From the NCBI GenBank assembly GCA_944391625.1, contig CALXUG010000032.1, positions 1 through 35,286 on the forward strand: DNA of 35,286 nucleotides. Direction: 5' to 3'. A program made the position numbers and the translations under genes. Within the stretch, counting starts at the first letter, position 1, and every line of letters starts with the position of its first letter. Source of the stretch: an uncultured Clostridia bacterium (GTDB lineage Bacteria; Bacillota; Peptococcia; Peptococcales; Peptococcaceae). Positions 1-6,680 of this stretch are shown here, in pieces. The notes beneath the pieces were generated by a model. It was not told the origin of the DNA. It did not search any database and was given only the letters and a program-made list of their open reading frames with translations.

Positions 1-122
1 GTGATTTTGCGCTTGCCTTTGGCCGGATAGTTGGGATCCAGCACGTTATCTGCCACTTCCATCATGGCCTGCTCCAGCTTTTCTGCCAGAGCGCCGTTCA
101 TGAATTTGTTTAAATCCCGCAT
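1..122 (-). CDS. Phage replication-terminator-like protein (partial)
   Basis: Only the first ~40 codons are inside the window; the gene continues off the left edge. It starts at an ATG (122-120) about 9 nt after GGGGAGTG, and that ribosome site contains the stop codon of the upstream replication gene, so the two are tightly coupled. The N-terminus begins MRDLNKFMNGALAEKLEQAM and continues with a DPNYPAKGKRKIT stretch. I recognise this as like the small proteins annotated as replication terminator protein in Firmicutes prophages. That name is a family habit; the function is not shown here. Confidence 0.6.
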   Translation of the reverse strand, partial: MRDLNKFMNGALAEKLEQAMMEVADNVLDPNYPAKGKRKI

Positions 123-128
123 TGTTTA

Positions 129-1109
129 TCACTCCCCGTAAAAGTTATTCAATATGCGCTCTTTCTTTTCCCGATTGCGCTCATATTCATGTTGTTCTAA
201 TGTTTCCAGCGAATCAACGCCATTCTTTTCCCAGTTGTTATAAATGCCTGCGATATAATTCCACGGTGTACCACCATTGGAACCATCTGCTGCCAACTCA
301 AAGGCCACTGCCAACAACTCCGCTTTGTGTGCATCATACACGCCAATGGCTTCACCGGATGGTAATTCCTCCCGCCGATATACACGCTTAAACGCTTTTT
401 TCACATCATTTTCAGACGGGGTTGGATTTTTGCGATATTGCTGAAATAACGATGTTATCAGCGTTTGTGCTTTCTGCAGCTCTGCTGCCGTTGTCGGTAT
501 CTCATCACAATAAATCAACTGCCGGCTGTGTGTTGGATGGTTGTCCGCTGCTTTTGCAGCCCCAACTTCAAGGGACATTGCCTGCTGTTGTTTTTCGCCT
601 GCGCTGATGACGATGAATACATCATCACTATCTGGGTTACTATATGGTTTACTATCTGGTATAGGTTTCACAATTTTGTCAATTGGATTTAACAAATTTG
701 TCGATTCCATTTCACAATTTTGTTGAATGGAGTTTACATTTTTGTTATCTCCATTTGACAATTCTGTTTTATCCATTTCACAATTTTGTAAAATGGAATA
801 GCCAAAATCCGTTAATGCATACCACAATGTTCTGTCGTATCCACTTTCGTTATAATTTCCTGTAATCACAATACCGTCTTCTACAAGTTTTTTCATTGCA
901 TAATCAATCTGGCGAGCGGTTAGATAAGGGAATGATTCGGCAAGCGCTTTTTTGCTGTTGTATGTCCAGTACCTACCTTCACGAAAATTTCTACCATTCT
1001 CTTTATTTTTTTGAATCCAAAAATACAGATTATCCAAAATAATAGCTGCATGAACCCCATACTTTACAGCGATTTCTGTATGAAAACCATGTCGCACCTG
1101 CCTCACCAT
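129..1109 (-). CDS. DnaD-like phage replication initiator
   Basis: Probable replisome organiser of the prophage. The N-terminal ~110 residues (GFHTEIAVKYG..AAIILDNLYFWI..YWTYNSKKALAESFPYLTARQIDYAMKKL) look like the winged-helix domain of phage replication proteins. The C-terminus has a DnaD-like PWNYIAGIYNNWEKNGV segment, and the middle is a low-complexity linker with a repeated NCEM motif. The frame is open upstream to 1196. I prefer the ATG at 1109 because family proteins begin close to the GFHTEIA motif, although no strong ribosome site precedes either start. It follows ssb directly, consistent with a replication operon. By family analogy it would load host helicase at the phage origin, which I did not locate. 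Confidence 0.75.
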   Translation of the reverse strand: MVRQVRHGFHTEIAVKYGVHAAIILDNLYFWIQKNKENGRNFREGRYWTYNSKKALAESFPYLTARQIDYAMKKLVEDGIVITGNYNESGYDRTLWYALTDFGYSILQNCEMDKTELSNGDNKNVNSIQQNCEMESTNLLNPIDKIVKPIPDSKPYSNPDSDDVFIVISAGEKQQQAMSLEVGAAKAADNHPTHSRQLIYCDEIPTTAAELQKAQTLITSLFQQYRKNPTPSENDVKKAFKRVYRREELPSGEAIGVYDAHKAELLAVAFELAADGSNGGTPWNYIAGIYNNWEKNGVDSLETLEQHEYERNREKKERILNNFYGE

Positions 1110-1201
1110 CCTTATTGCATAATATTTCAATGTACACCACAACCCACTTCGTGTACCTGCTTGCCATCCCAACTGATCCAAACTGGCAAGTCCCATCTCA
1201 C

Positions 1202-1648
1202 CTAAAACGGCAAATCGTTATCATCAAACATCACTTCCTGGCCTAATCCCGCGTAAGGATTGTTGCCGCTGCTGCTACCAGAAGAACTGTTAGTATTGCC
1301 ATTTCTACCATTACTGTTATTGCTTCCATCATTTTTGCTCCCTACAAATTCAATCTGTTCTGCTACTACTTCTGTCACCCAGCGTTTTTGCCCATCGTTG
1401 CCGTCATAGCTGCGCACCTGCAATCTGCCTTCCAGCGCCATCTGCTTGCCCTTGTGGAAATACTCCGATACAAATTCTGCTGCCTTATTCCACGCCACGC
1501 AGTTGACAAAATCAGCTTCCCGCTCTCCGCTTTGATTGGAGAAACGACGGTCAACTGCCAGTGTAAAACCGGCTACTGCTGTACCCGATTGGGTGTATCG
1601 CAACTCCGAATCCTTAGTCAGCCGGCCGATTAATATAACTTTGTTCAT
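1202..1648 (-). CDS. ssb: Single-stranded DNA-binding protein
   Basis: A 148-residue SSB. The OB-fold starts MNKVILIGRLTKDSELRYTQSG and continues through FTLAVDRRF, DFVNCVAWNKAAEFVSEYFHKG and ALEGRLQVRSYD. A Gly/Asn/Ser-rich linker follows, and the protein ends in the acidic tip FDDNDLPF that docks partner proteins in this family. A clear AGGAGGA site lies ~7 nt upstream. It coats single-stranded DNA during phage replication and annealase-driven recombination, which fits its position downstream of the Bet/RecT gene. It is probably a phage paralogue of the chromosomal ssb, because all its neighbours are phage genes. Confidence 0.95.
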   Translation of the reverse strand: MNKVILIGRLTKDSELRYTQSGTAVAGFTLAVDRRFSNQSGEREADFVNCVAWNKAAEFVSEYFHKGKQMALEGRLQVRSYDGNDGQKRWVTEVVAEQIEFVGSKNDGSNNSNGRNGNTNSSSGSSSGNNPYAGLGQEVMFDDNDLPF

Positions 1649-1663
1649 GCTTTATCCTCCTGC

Positions 1664-1852
1664 TCAGTTTGTTTCCACTGCATCCCCTAGCTTTGAATAA
1701 AACACATGAAGACAATCAGTACACAGAAAGATAGAAGACCAGCCATTTCCATCGGTGGAACAGCTTAACCGTGTCAACGGAAATCCACTATCTCCTGCAT
1801 TTACTCCACAGCTGGTACAAGTTCCATGTTTTGTTTTTTCAATTTTAATCAT
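1664..1852 (-). CDS. Small zinc-ribbon protein, unknown role
   Basis: A 62-residue protein with two CxxC knuckles, CTSCG near residue 12 and CTDCL near residue 46. They are spaced like a zinc ribbon, and a third Cys lies between them. An in-frame GTG precedes the ATG, but the ATG is 7 nt after GGAG and is the better start. It overlaps the end of the upstream gene by 8 bases and precedes ssb, so it is co-transcribed with the replication module. I do not recognise a named family; structural zinc binding is inferred from the cysteines only. Confidence 0.65.
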   Translation of the reverse strand: MIKIEKTKHGTCTSCGVNAGDSGFPLTRLSCSTDGNGWSSIFLCTDCLHVFYSKLGDAVETN

Positions 1853-2198
1853 CACGCTCTCCCATCTCTTTTATAAAATCTATCATAATCCGTTCCGCTT
1901 CATGGTTTGTCACATGCCACATGGTTTCTACTTGGGAAATTGCTTTTGCAATTGCTCTGTCCCAACCATCTGACCAACTGCCCGGCTTTGCATCGCAACC
2001 GCCCAACGCATGTAAAATCTGGCACACTTCTTTTCGGCTGATCAAGTCTTTTTCCTTGATAGCGTTCTCCAATATCTCAAACCGCTCCAACTGCTCTACT
2101 GCAAATGTTCTGGCCTGCAACTCCTGTACTGCGTCAGCCAAGCTGCAATCCAAATGAATATTGGTACTCAAAATTTCAATTGCTTCCCGATAGTTCAT
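1845..2198 (-). CDS. Hypothetical phage protein
   Basis: A 117-residue, mostly helical, soluble-looking protein with no membrane segment. It contains an ISRKEVCQILHALGG segment followed by WSDGWDRAIAKAISQVE. Similar ISRxxVxxxL...GWDxAI patterns are common in small prophage proteins of unknown function. The ATG follows AGGAGCGTGAAGT and overlaps the upstream stop as ATGA, so translation is coupled. No function can be assigned. Confidence 0.65.
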   Translation of the reverse strand: MNYREAIEILSTNIHLDCSLADAVQELQARTFAVEQLERFEILENAIKEKDLISRKEVCQILHALGGCDAKPGSWSDGWDRAIAKAISQVETMWHVTNHEAERIMIDFIKEMGERDD

Positions 2199-2440
2199 AC
2201 TTCACGCTCCTGTCTAAACTTCCGATCCAGCATCCGAACAACATATTCAGGACTGTACTTCCATACGCTGTGGTATCCTTGCCCCCGTATGTGTATTCCA
2301 TCTTCATACACAAATAAAACACACGGAACCATATGGTTTACCCAAATCATTGATTCAAAAGAATTACTCAGAGAATCAAACTCTGTATAATCAATACAGG
2401 CTTCGTACAGCAGCCGTTTCAACCTATTCCGATTGTCCAT
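2195..2440 (-). CDS. Hypothetical phage protein
   Basis: An 81-residue protein of unknown function. It carries an acidic and aromatic middle (FESMIWVNHMVPCVLFVYEDG) and a basic C-terminus. The start ATG is ~7 nt after GGAG, and the stop overlaps the next start by 4 bases. It sits in the continuous leftward early operon between other uncharacterised small genes. I see no conserved catalytic motif. Confidence 0.6.
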   Translation of the reverse strand: MDNRNRLKRLLYEACIDYTEFDSLSNSFESMIWVNHMVPCVLFVYEDGIHIRGQGYHSVWKYSPEYVVRMLDRKFRQEREV

Positions 2441-2849
2441 GCGTTGGCTCCTTTTTCTCTACTGTCAAACCCTCAACTTCCATGGTCCAGGTATCCGTAT
2501 CAATGTAAATACCGCATTCTTCTGCCAGCTGTTCAGCAATGTCTTTTAAACTGATGCCGGAAAATTCTCCTTCTTTCGGCTGTTGCAGCCCATCCTCACC
2601 GGGGCCGATATATTCCAGACAAAAATCATTGATTTTGCGCATAAAGATTGCCAGCCGTTTCTTGCCAAAGCTATGCTCTGTATGCAGCAGCCAAAACATC
2701 ACCAATACTGCAATGCCATACCCATTGCCCAAGCCTTTATTGTAAGCATTTTGCAAATCCATGCCCAATGCATTTTTAAATAGCTTTTCCTGTAACATCG
2801 CTTTATTTCTGGCTGCTGCATTGCTTGTTTTCTTCTTATTTTTTGCCAT
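2424..2849 (-). CDS. Hypothetical phage protein
   Basis: A 141-residue protein with a Lys-rich N-terminus (MAKNKKKTSNAAARNK), an AYNKGLGNGYGIAVLVMFWLLH helix and an acidic C-terminus. The start at 2849 is preferred over the longer frame because AAAGGTGG lies just before it and the basic start is typical. The hydrophobic helix could be buried rather than membrane-spanning. It overlaps both neighbours slightly, as expected for an operon. I recognise the style of small Firmicutes prophage proteins but no named family. Confidence 0.65.
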   Translation of the reverse strand: MAKNKKKTSNAAARNKAMLQEKLFKNALGMDLQNAYNKGLGNGYGIAVLVMFWLLHTEHSFGKKRLAIFMRKINDFCLEYIGPGEDGLQQPKEGEFSGISLKDIAEQLAEECGIYIDTDTWTMEVEGLTVEKKEPTHGQSE

Positions 2850-3021
2850 ATGCCCCACCTTTCTCGCCCACAATCACATGATACATACAGCGTGTCAGGC
2901 TGGTTTCATGATTGAGCATCCAACACGCTAAATGGCACTTCTGGCATACATGGCCGCCCACCATGGGGCAGCTCACTGTATGCTGTAAGACTCTGCCGCA
3001 GATGGGACAGTTATTGGCCAT
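2836..3021 (-). CDS. Small Cys-rich zinc-finger-like protein
   Basis: A 61-residue protein with CPIC near its N-terminus and CQKCHLACWML in the middle, plus further Cys and His residues. This is a likely Zn-binding fold. The ATG at 3021 lies inside the end of the upstream annealase gene (8 nt after GGGGG), so the two genes overlap by 11 bases. Together with the gene at 1664 it makes two different Cys4-type miniproteins in one replication operon. Function unknown. Confidence 0.65.
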   Translation of the reverse strand: MANNCPICGRVLQHTVSCPMVGGHVCQKCHLACWMLNHETSLTRCMYHVIVGEKGGAYGKK

Positions 3022-3883
3022 CTGCTTCATCCCCCATCATGCCATCTTCAAATATAATTTCTTCCGGCATAGTCGGGATATCAATCACATCTTCTTCGGC
3101 GGCGGTTAATTCCACAAAGGCGCGGTTCAGGTCGGACATGATATCATCATAGTCACCGTTGAGAACGGCTTTACAAGAAGAATACCCATAGCCTTGCAAT
3201 ACCTTCTTCGCTGCCTCCACCCGTTCCGGCTCTCTGCCAATCAGGTCATTCATGGCCTTTTTCTTTGCCCCGTTGATTGGCTGCTGCTCTGGATTCTGCG
3301 GAATATCATTTTCCGGCAGGTCTCCATCGGTTCCCATTTCCGATTGGTCATACATCCCCTGGAACTTATCCGGAAAGGCTTCACGCAGTCCCTGCACCAA
3401 TGCAACCTTCCGAATCATCGTAGCGGGCATTTTGTTCCACATGCTATTGCCGCCGTTGTATTCGCTCAAATTTACCGCAGTCTTAAACGGCTTTTCCCAG
3501 CCATCCCGCAGCACAACACACCAACCGCCTACCAGTTTCTCATCCGGCAGCACGATGGTACCTTCCCGTTCCAGATATTCATTCTTTTTGGTGACTACTG
3601 CCACACCGGCCTGCCAACCTTTGCATTCTTCAATCTGCGCTGCCCTTCTGGTGAAAGCATCTTTCCCCACAACGGTGCTGGCCGGTGCTTTTTCACTGTA
3701 CTTAATCAGATATGCTTCACGCAAAAACGGATTCAATCCCTGATACTGACACAGCTTAATAAACATTGCCACTTCCTGATCACTGGGCTTGCCATTACCG
3801 TTGGTTAAATAATCCCTCACAGTCTGAGCATCCAGCTCTACCAGTTCTCCGTTTGCTTCATATTTTGCCATCAATGCGTTCAT
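3011..3883 (-). CDS. bet: Bet/RecT-family single-strand annealing protein
   Basis: A 290-residue phage recombinase of the Red-beta/RecT superfamily. The diagnostic core is readable: EVAMFIKLCQYQGLNPFLRE, AYLIKYSEKAPASTVVGKDAF, GWCVVLRDGWEKPFKTAVNL and MWNKMPATMIRKVALVQGLR. The C-terminal ~90 residues are less conserved and acidic. The ATG is ~8 nt after GGGGG. It anneals complementary single strands during recombination-dependent phage replication and normally works with an exonuclease and SSB. SSB is encoded downstream, but no exonuclease is visible in the window. The adjacent Gp157-like gene fits the same module. Confidence 0.92.
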   Translation of the reverse strand: MNALMAKYEANGELVELDAQTVRDYLTNGNGKPSDQEVAMFIKLCQYQGLNPFLREAYLIKYSEKAPASTVVGKDAFTRRAAQIEECKGWQAGVAVVTKKNEYLEREGTIVLPDEKLVGGWCVVLRDGWEKPFKTAVNLSEYNGGNSMWNKMPATMIRKVALVQGLREAFPDKFQGMYDQSEMGTDGDLPENDIPQNPEQQPINGAKKKAMNDLIGREPERVEAAKKVLQGYGYSSCKAVLNGDYDDIMSDLNRAFVELTAAEEDVIDIPTMPEEIIFEDGMMGDEADGQ

Positions 3884-3895
3884 GTTCTCTGCCCC

Positions 3896-4399
3896 CTATC
3901 GAATTACCAAATGCTCACCCTGCGGTGCCAGATGGGCAAATTCGCAGGAATCTTCGCCGCTATCCTTCAAATATGCGCGGATGGCATCATTGTTTGCGGC
4001 TACTGTCACCATCTGCAATTCGGGCGGCAGCTTGTCCACACCGCAATCTAACACCAGCGCACGTTTGCCGCCATTTTTCTGGATACCAAAGCTGAATAAT
4101 GTGGTCTTGAATTTCGGTTTGCCAACAGCTTTCATGCTTTCGTACAGATTGGCTTTCAACCGTTTTGCCTTGTTTTCTAACGCCATTCTGCGACTTGCCA
4201 GCCGTTCTTCTTCCGCTTTCAGCTTTGCGGCATCGCTTTCCAGTTCACGCATAATCATGGCGTAACCATCCGCTTTATCTTCGATAGCGCCTTCAATACT
4301 ATCCAATGTGTCAATGACGGTTTGTTCGTCATATTCTTCATCGTAGAGCATCTGTAATACATGCTCATAATCCGCTGTCATGCTGTATAAACTGCTCAT
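3896..4399 (-). CDS. Siphovirus Gp157-like protein
   Basis: A 167-residue protein. The N-terminal half is a long coiled coil (about residues 30-95, rich in Glu, Lys and Ala), and the C-terminal half is beta-rich with KPKFKTTLFSFGIQKNGGKRAL and AIRAYLKDSGEDSCEFAHL. This layout matches the Gp157 family found beside phage annealases, whose role is not settled. The start overlaps the upstream stop as ATGA and follows GAGGTG. Its position directly before bet supports a recombination or replication role. Confidence 0.8.
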   Translation of the reverse strand: MSSLYSMTADYEHVLQMLYDEEYDEQTVIDTLDSIEGAIEDKADGYAMIMRELESDAAKLKAEEERLASRRMALENKAKRLKANLYESMKAVGKPKFKTTLFSFGIQKNGGKRALVLDCGVDKLPPELQMVTVAANNDAIRAYLKDSGEDSCEFAHLAPQGEHLVIR

Positions 4400-4695
4400 G
4401 CCTGCACCTCATCTCCCCAGCCTACATGAACAACTGGCAGATACAGAACACCCCGCCGCTGTTCTTCTACAATTTTTTCTAACGCCATTACTGCACCATT
4501 TAAAATGCTGGCTTCTCTGGCCCTGCAATTTTCTGCAATCAATTCCAATGCACCAATAACCTCCTGGCAATCCGCAGCGGTAATATCACCTTTCCGGATT
4601 GCATTAGCAGCCTGATTCAGATATCTGGCTACCGTCATATTGGGTGCTGCCGCTGCCATCACACGCAGCTGGCCCACTAATTTATCTTGATACAT
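4396..4695 (-). CDS. Hypothetical phage protein
   Basis: A 99-residue, helix-rich, Ala-rich protein with no membrane segment or recognised domain. The start at 4695 is chosen because a clean GGAGG lies 8 nt upstream, inside the end of the preceding gene. The stop overlaps the Gp157-like start by 4 bases, so it is translationally coupled. Function unknown. Confidence 0.65.
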   Translation of the reverse strand: MYQDKLVGQLRVMAAAAPNMTVARYLNQAANAIRKGDITAADCQEVIGALELIAENCRAREASILNGAVMALEKIVEEQRRGVLYLPVVHVGWGDEVQA

Positions 4696-5080
4696 AGTTG
4701 CCGCCTCCCAGACTTCCAATAATCAATTTCAATAACATCAGCAATTCTCCAAAATCCATAGCTGCAATTGGCACAAAATCATCCTCTGTTTCCTGTACAA
4801 TCAGGATTGGACCGGCAATAGGGCAACCATGCTGATCAGTCTTATACAGATAGCTGCCAAGGGGATTGAATGGTAAATCTTTCAGTAATCCTTCCTCATC
4901 CACCAACATACAATAGTGCTCCGGAAGGTTTCTCTTTTTCAACCATTCATACAACCGAACCGGCCGCACATGCTCAATATGACCGCCAATCTGCTCTTGC
5001 AAAAATTTGTAGCCCGCACCTTCCGGCCATTCCACCACCGAAACTTCCAAGTCCGGCGTAATTTTTATAAGCTTACCCAT
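4682..5080 (-). CDS. DUF3846-like phage protein
   Basis: A 132-residue protein starting MGKLIKITPDLEVSVVEWPEG with a later GCPIAGPILIVQETEDDFVP segment. This resembles the DUF3846 proteins of Firmicutes phages and plasmids, whose function is unknown. The open frame runs further upstream, but the ATG at 5080 has AAAGGAG ~8 nt before it and starts exactly at the conserved region. It overlaps the next gene by 14 bases. Confidence 0.65.
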   Translation of the reverse strand: MGKLIKITPDLEVSVVEWPEGAGYKFLQEQIGGHIEHVRPVRLYEWLKKRNLPEHYCMLVDEEGLLKDLPFNPLGSYLYKTDQHGCPIAGPILIVQETEDDFVPIAAMDFGELLMLLKLIIGSLGGGNYVSR

Positions 5081-5102
5081 TTGACATTTCTCCTTTTTTC
5101 GC

Positions 5103-5339
5103 TTACAATTCAAGTGTTGATTTTTGTTTCTCGTCCCTTGCCTGGAGTTGCCGCTCCGGCAGGGACATTTTTGTTGGTCCATCCCACCAATCGGTCATGG
5201 TAAAACTCCATGCAGCCAACGGACCGCTGATAAGAACAATTCCGGCAGCTTGTCCTGCGGATAGCGCTCCACCGGCTAAGGCTGCATCTGTGATTGCTAA
5301 TACTACAATACTGGCGATACATAACGGTTTGGGATTCAT
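5103..5339 (-). CDS. Small membrane protein of the prophage
   Basis: A 78-residue protein with two hydrophobic helices, residues ~5-24 (LCIASIVVLAITDAALAGG) and ~28-47, followed by a charged tail (KMSLPERQLQARDEKQKS). The pattern suggests a two-span membrane protein with a cytoplasmic or periplasmic charged end. The start overlaps the upstream stop by 4 bases. I recognise no family. Confidence 0.6.
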   Translation of the reverse strand: MNPKPLCIASIVVLAITDAALAGGALSAGQAAGIVLISGPLAAWSFTMTDWWDGPTKMSLPERQLQARDEKQKSTLEL

Positions 5340-5560
5340 GATTCTTCACCGCCATTGTTGCCATTGTTTTTGATTGACACTAAAAACGCTGCTTCTGCCT
5401 CTATCGCACCAATTAAGGCATCTTCTAATTTTTGATACGGTTCAAATAATGCCTTATGCGGCAGCGCCTCTTTAAACAATGATTCCCTGCTACTTATAAG
5501 CGCTTTTATTCTTTCGATGCAGAATGTTTTTGCTACACTATTTGATAATTGCTTTTCCAT
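5336..5560 (-). CDS. Hypothetical phage protein
   Basis: A 74-residue helical protein, MEKQLSNSVAKTF..., probably cytoplasmic. An in-frame GTG lies 9 nt upstream, but it is only 1-2 nt from the AAGGAGC ribosome site. The ATG at 5560, about 10 nt away, is the better start. It is coupled to the following membrane-protein gene. Function unknown. Confidence 0.6.
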   Translation of the reverse strand: MEKQLSNSVAKTFCIERIKALISSRESLFKEALPHKALFEPYQKLEDALIGAIEAEAAFLVSIKNNGNNGGEES

Positions 5561-5610
5561 TGTTTTCACGCTCCTTATAACAAGCTAGTCCACCTTTTAG
5601 GCATTTCAAA

Positions 5611-5865
5611 TCACACCATCTCACCTTCTTTCTTCATCGCGCTACCCATTAAAAACAACTCTTTGGCTAACTCACTCTGACTGCCATAACCAATGACATA
5701 CAACCGATACAAATGTGGAAATACTACATAGCCTGCACGGTTCCGCTCATCTTTCCGGTTAGTTGGCCGCATAAATGGCAGCAACCCTTGGTCAGCCATA
5801 TTACGTACTGTTATCTCAGCAATCCCCAAAGCCTCTGCTACATCCGAAACTGTAATCTTTTCCAT
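5611..5865 (-). CDS. MerR-like / excisionase-like DNA-binding protein
   Basis: An 84-residue protein. Its first ~30 residues, MEKITVSDVAEALGIAEITV then RNMADQGLLPF, form the helix-turn-helix and start of the wing seen in MerR-type and excisionase proteins. The rest lacks an effector domain. The ATG at 5865 follows GGGAGTGAGAGGG. Its place at the head of the early operon fits an excisionase or early regulator. The palindrome and divergent small gene just upstream suggest it could bind there, which is inference. Confidence 0.7.
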   Translation of the reverse strand: MEKITVSDVAEALGIAEITVRNMADQGLLPFMRPTNRKDERNRAGYVVFPHLYRLYVIGYGSQSELAKELFLMGSAMKKEGEMV

Positions 5866-5893
5866 CCCTCTCACTCCCTTGTTAGTATTTTTA

Positions 5894-5922
5894 TGGTATA
5901 ATCACCTCGGAAGGAGGTGATT
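5894..5922 (+). promoter_or_regulatory. Extended -10 promoter overlapping a 9-bp inverted repeat that holds the SD
   Basis: A perfect extended -10 (TGGTATAAT, 5894-5902) reads rightward. It is overlapped by an inverted repeat AATCACCTC (5900-5908) / GAGGTGATT (5914-5922) with a 5-nt centre. The right arm contains most of the AAGGAGGTGA ribosome site of the small gene at 5927. It may be an operator over the transcription start. If transcription begins further upstream, it would instead form a hairpin hiding the ribosome site. Confidence 0.55.
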
Positions 5923-5926
5923 CCTC

Positions 5927-6100
5927 ATGAATGAAGTAGAAGCATTAACTCTGCTCTATTTGTCTAAGCAAGACTTGCCGAATGCCACTCCGAAAGAATT
6001 TGCTGACAAATACGCAGAAGCATATCTTTCTATTCAATCTGCTTTAGAACAGTCTCGCCTTGGTCATGTTCGGCAACAGCTGAAACAGGTGCATCGTTAA
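5927..6100 (+). CDS. Small rightward ORF, hypothetical
   Basis: A 57-residue ORF on the strand opposite to its neighbours, starting MNEVEALTLLYLSKQDLPNA and ending in HVRQQLKQVHR. A near-perfect ribosome site, AAGGAGGTGA, lies 6 nt before the ATG, and an extended -10 promoter precedes it. It looks soluble and helical, and resembles short phage proteins with a TPKEFADKYAEAYLSIQSAL segment. Its last 71 bases overlap the 3' end of the leftward gene at 6030-6293. Function unknown. Confidence 0.6.
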   Translation: MNEVEALTLLYLSKQDLPNATPKEFADKYAEAYLSIQSALEQSRLGHVRQQLKQVHR

Positions 6101-6293
6101 AAACAGATTGCAATAGTGCGTTTTCACATTTTTTTAGAATTGCGGTTGCGCCAATAATGCTGAATCCCTGTAATGCGTTCAGTATTGTGGTCGCTACCGC
6201 AATTTCTTCTTCTGTTTTGAACATCATACCGAATGTTCCTTGTAGCTGCTCCGTTTCATCAAAGCATACATAATGCAGCTCGTTTAACTTCAC
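6030..6293 (-). CDS. Hypothetical phage protein
   Basis: An 87-residue protein with a hydrophobic middle (EEIAVATTILNALQGFSIIGATAILKKC). It uses a GTG start, with GGGGGTGATG just upstream, and lies 24 nt downstream of the Cro-like gene, so it is the second gene of the leftward early operon. Its 3' end overlaps the convergent small ORF by 71 bases. No family recognised. Confidence 0.6.
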   Translation of the reverse strand: MKLNELHYVCFDETEQLQGTFGMMFKTEEEIAVATTILNALQGFSIIGATAILKKCENALLQSVFNDAPVSAVAEHDQGETVLKQIE

Positions 6294-6317
6294 ACCATCA
6301 CCCCCTGTACAGATTAC

Positions 6318-6530
6318 TCATTTGTTTTGAATTTCCGACATTTCAGATAAAAAATTTAAGTCCATCTGCAAAACATTAGCAATTTTACTTAAGGTTTTCA
6401 CACTTGGAACATATCTATCATTCTCTAAATCAGAAATATAATTCCTAGAAACCCCTATTTTATCGGCAAGTTCGTCCTGCGTTAAACCATTTACATTGCG
6501 TTTTCTTTTTATTTCCTTTCCGATACTCAA
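6318..6530 (-). CDS. Cro-like XRE-family regulator
   Basis: A ~70-residue helix-turn-helix protein: LTQDELADKIGVSRNYISDLENDRYVPSVKTLSKIAN is the HTH core, with no extra domain. That is the size of a phage Cro. A GTG lies further upstream, but it sits inside the GAGGTGA ribosome site; the TTG at 6530, 5 nt after that site, is the more likely start. It is divergent from the CI-like gene and is the first gene of the leftward early operon. It probably represses the lysogenic promoter. Confidence 0.8.
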   Translation of the reverse strand: MSIGKEIKRKRNVNGLTQDELADKIGVSRNYISDLENDRYVPSVKTLSKIANVLQMDLNFLSEMSEIQNK

Positions 6531-6556
6531 TTTTCTCACCTCATTTCCATGCTTAT

Positions 6557-6585
6557 AATGTATATTATTTCCGACACTTTGTCAA
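6557..6585 (-). promoter_or_regulatory. Early leftward prophage promoter
   Basis: A consensus -35 TTGACA (6585-6580 on the minus strand), a 17-bp spacer and TACATT (6562-6557), placed 27 bases before the Cro-like start. The spacer contains one copy of the TCCGACA-type repeat, so a repressor bound there would block this promoter. Confidence 0.7.
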
Positions 6586-6655
6586 TAGATTTTTCATTGT
6601 TTTTCCGACTTTTTTAATGTATAGTTAATATAAAGAGTTGGTATATCCGACATTT
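6568..6655. promoter_or_regulatory. Three direct-repeat operator candidates (TTTCCGAC-type)
   Basis: Copies of a (T/A)TCCGAC(A/T) motif occur in the same orientation at 6568-6577 (TTTCCGACAC), 6602-6610 (TTTCCGACT) and 6645-6655 (ATCCGACATTT). They lie between the divergent Cro-like and CI-like genes. A fourth match, TTTCCGACATTT, sits at 6332-6343 inside the 3' end of the Cro-like gene. Their spacing over both promoters is what phage operators look like; which protein binds is inferred. Confidence 0.6.
6597..6625 (+). promoter_or_regulatory. Lysogenic (repressor) promoter
   Basis: TTGTTT (6597-6602), a 17-bp spacer and TATAGT (6620-6625), reading rightward toward the CI-like gene at 6681. 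A TCCGACT repeat lies in the spacer and a further TCCGACAT copy lies downstream at 6646. This suits autoregulation and competition with the leftward promoter. Confidence 0.6.
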
Positions 6656-6680
6656 TAAACGAAAGATGGTGAAAATAATT

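Noticed and set aside
1127-1201. 24-codon ORF from a GTG at 1201, between ssb and the replication gene
   Set aside because: It has no ribosome site of its own, because the GTG lies inside the only SD-like sequence, and it overlaps another plausible frame.
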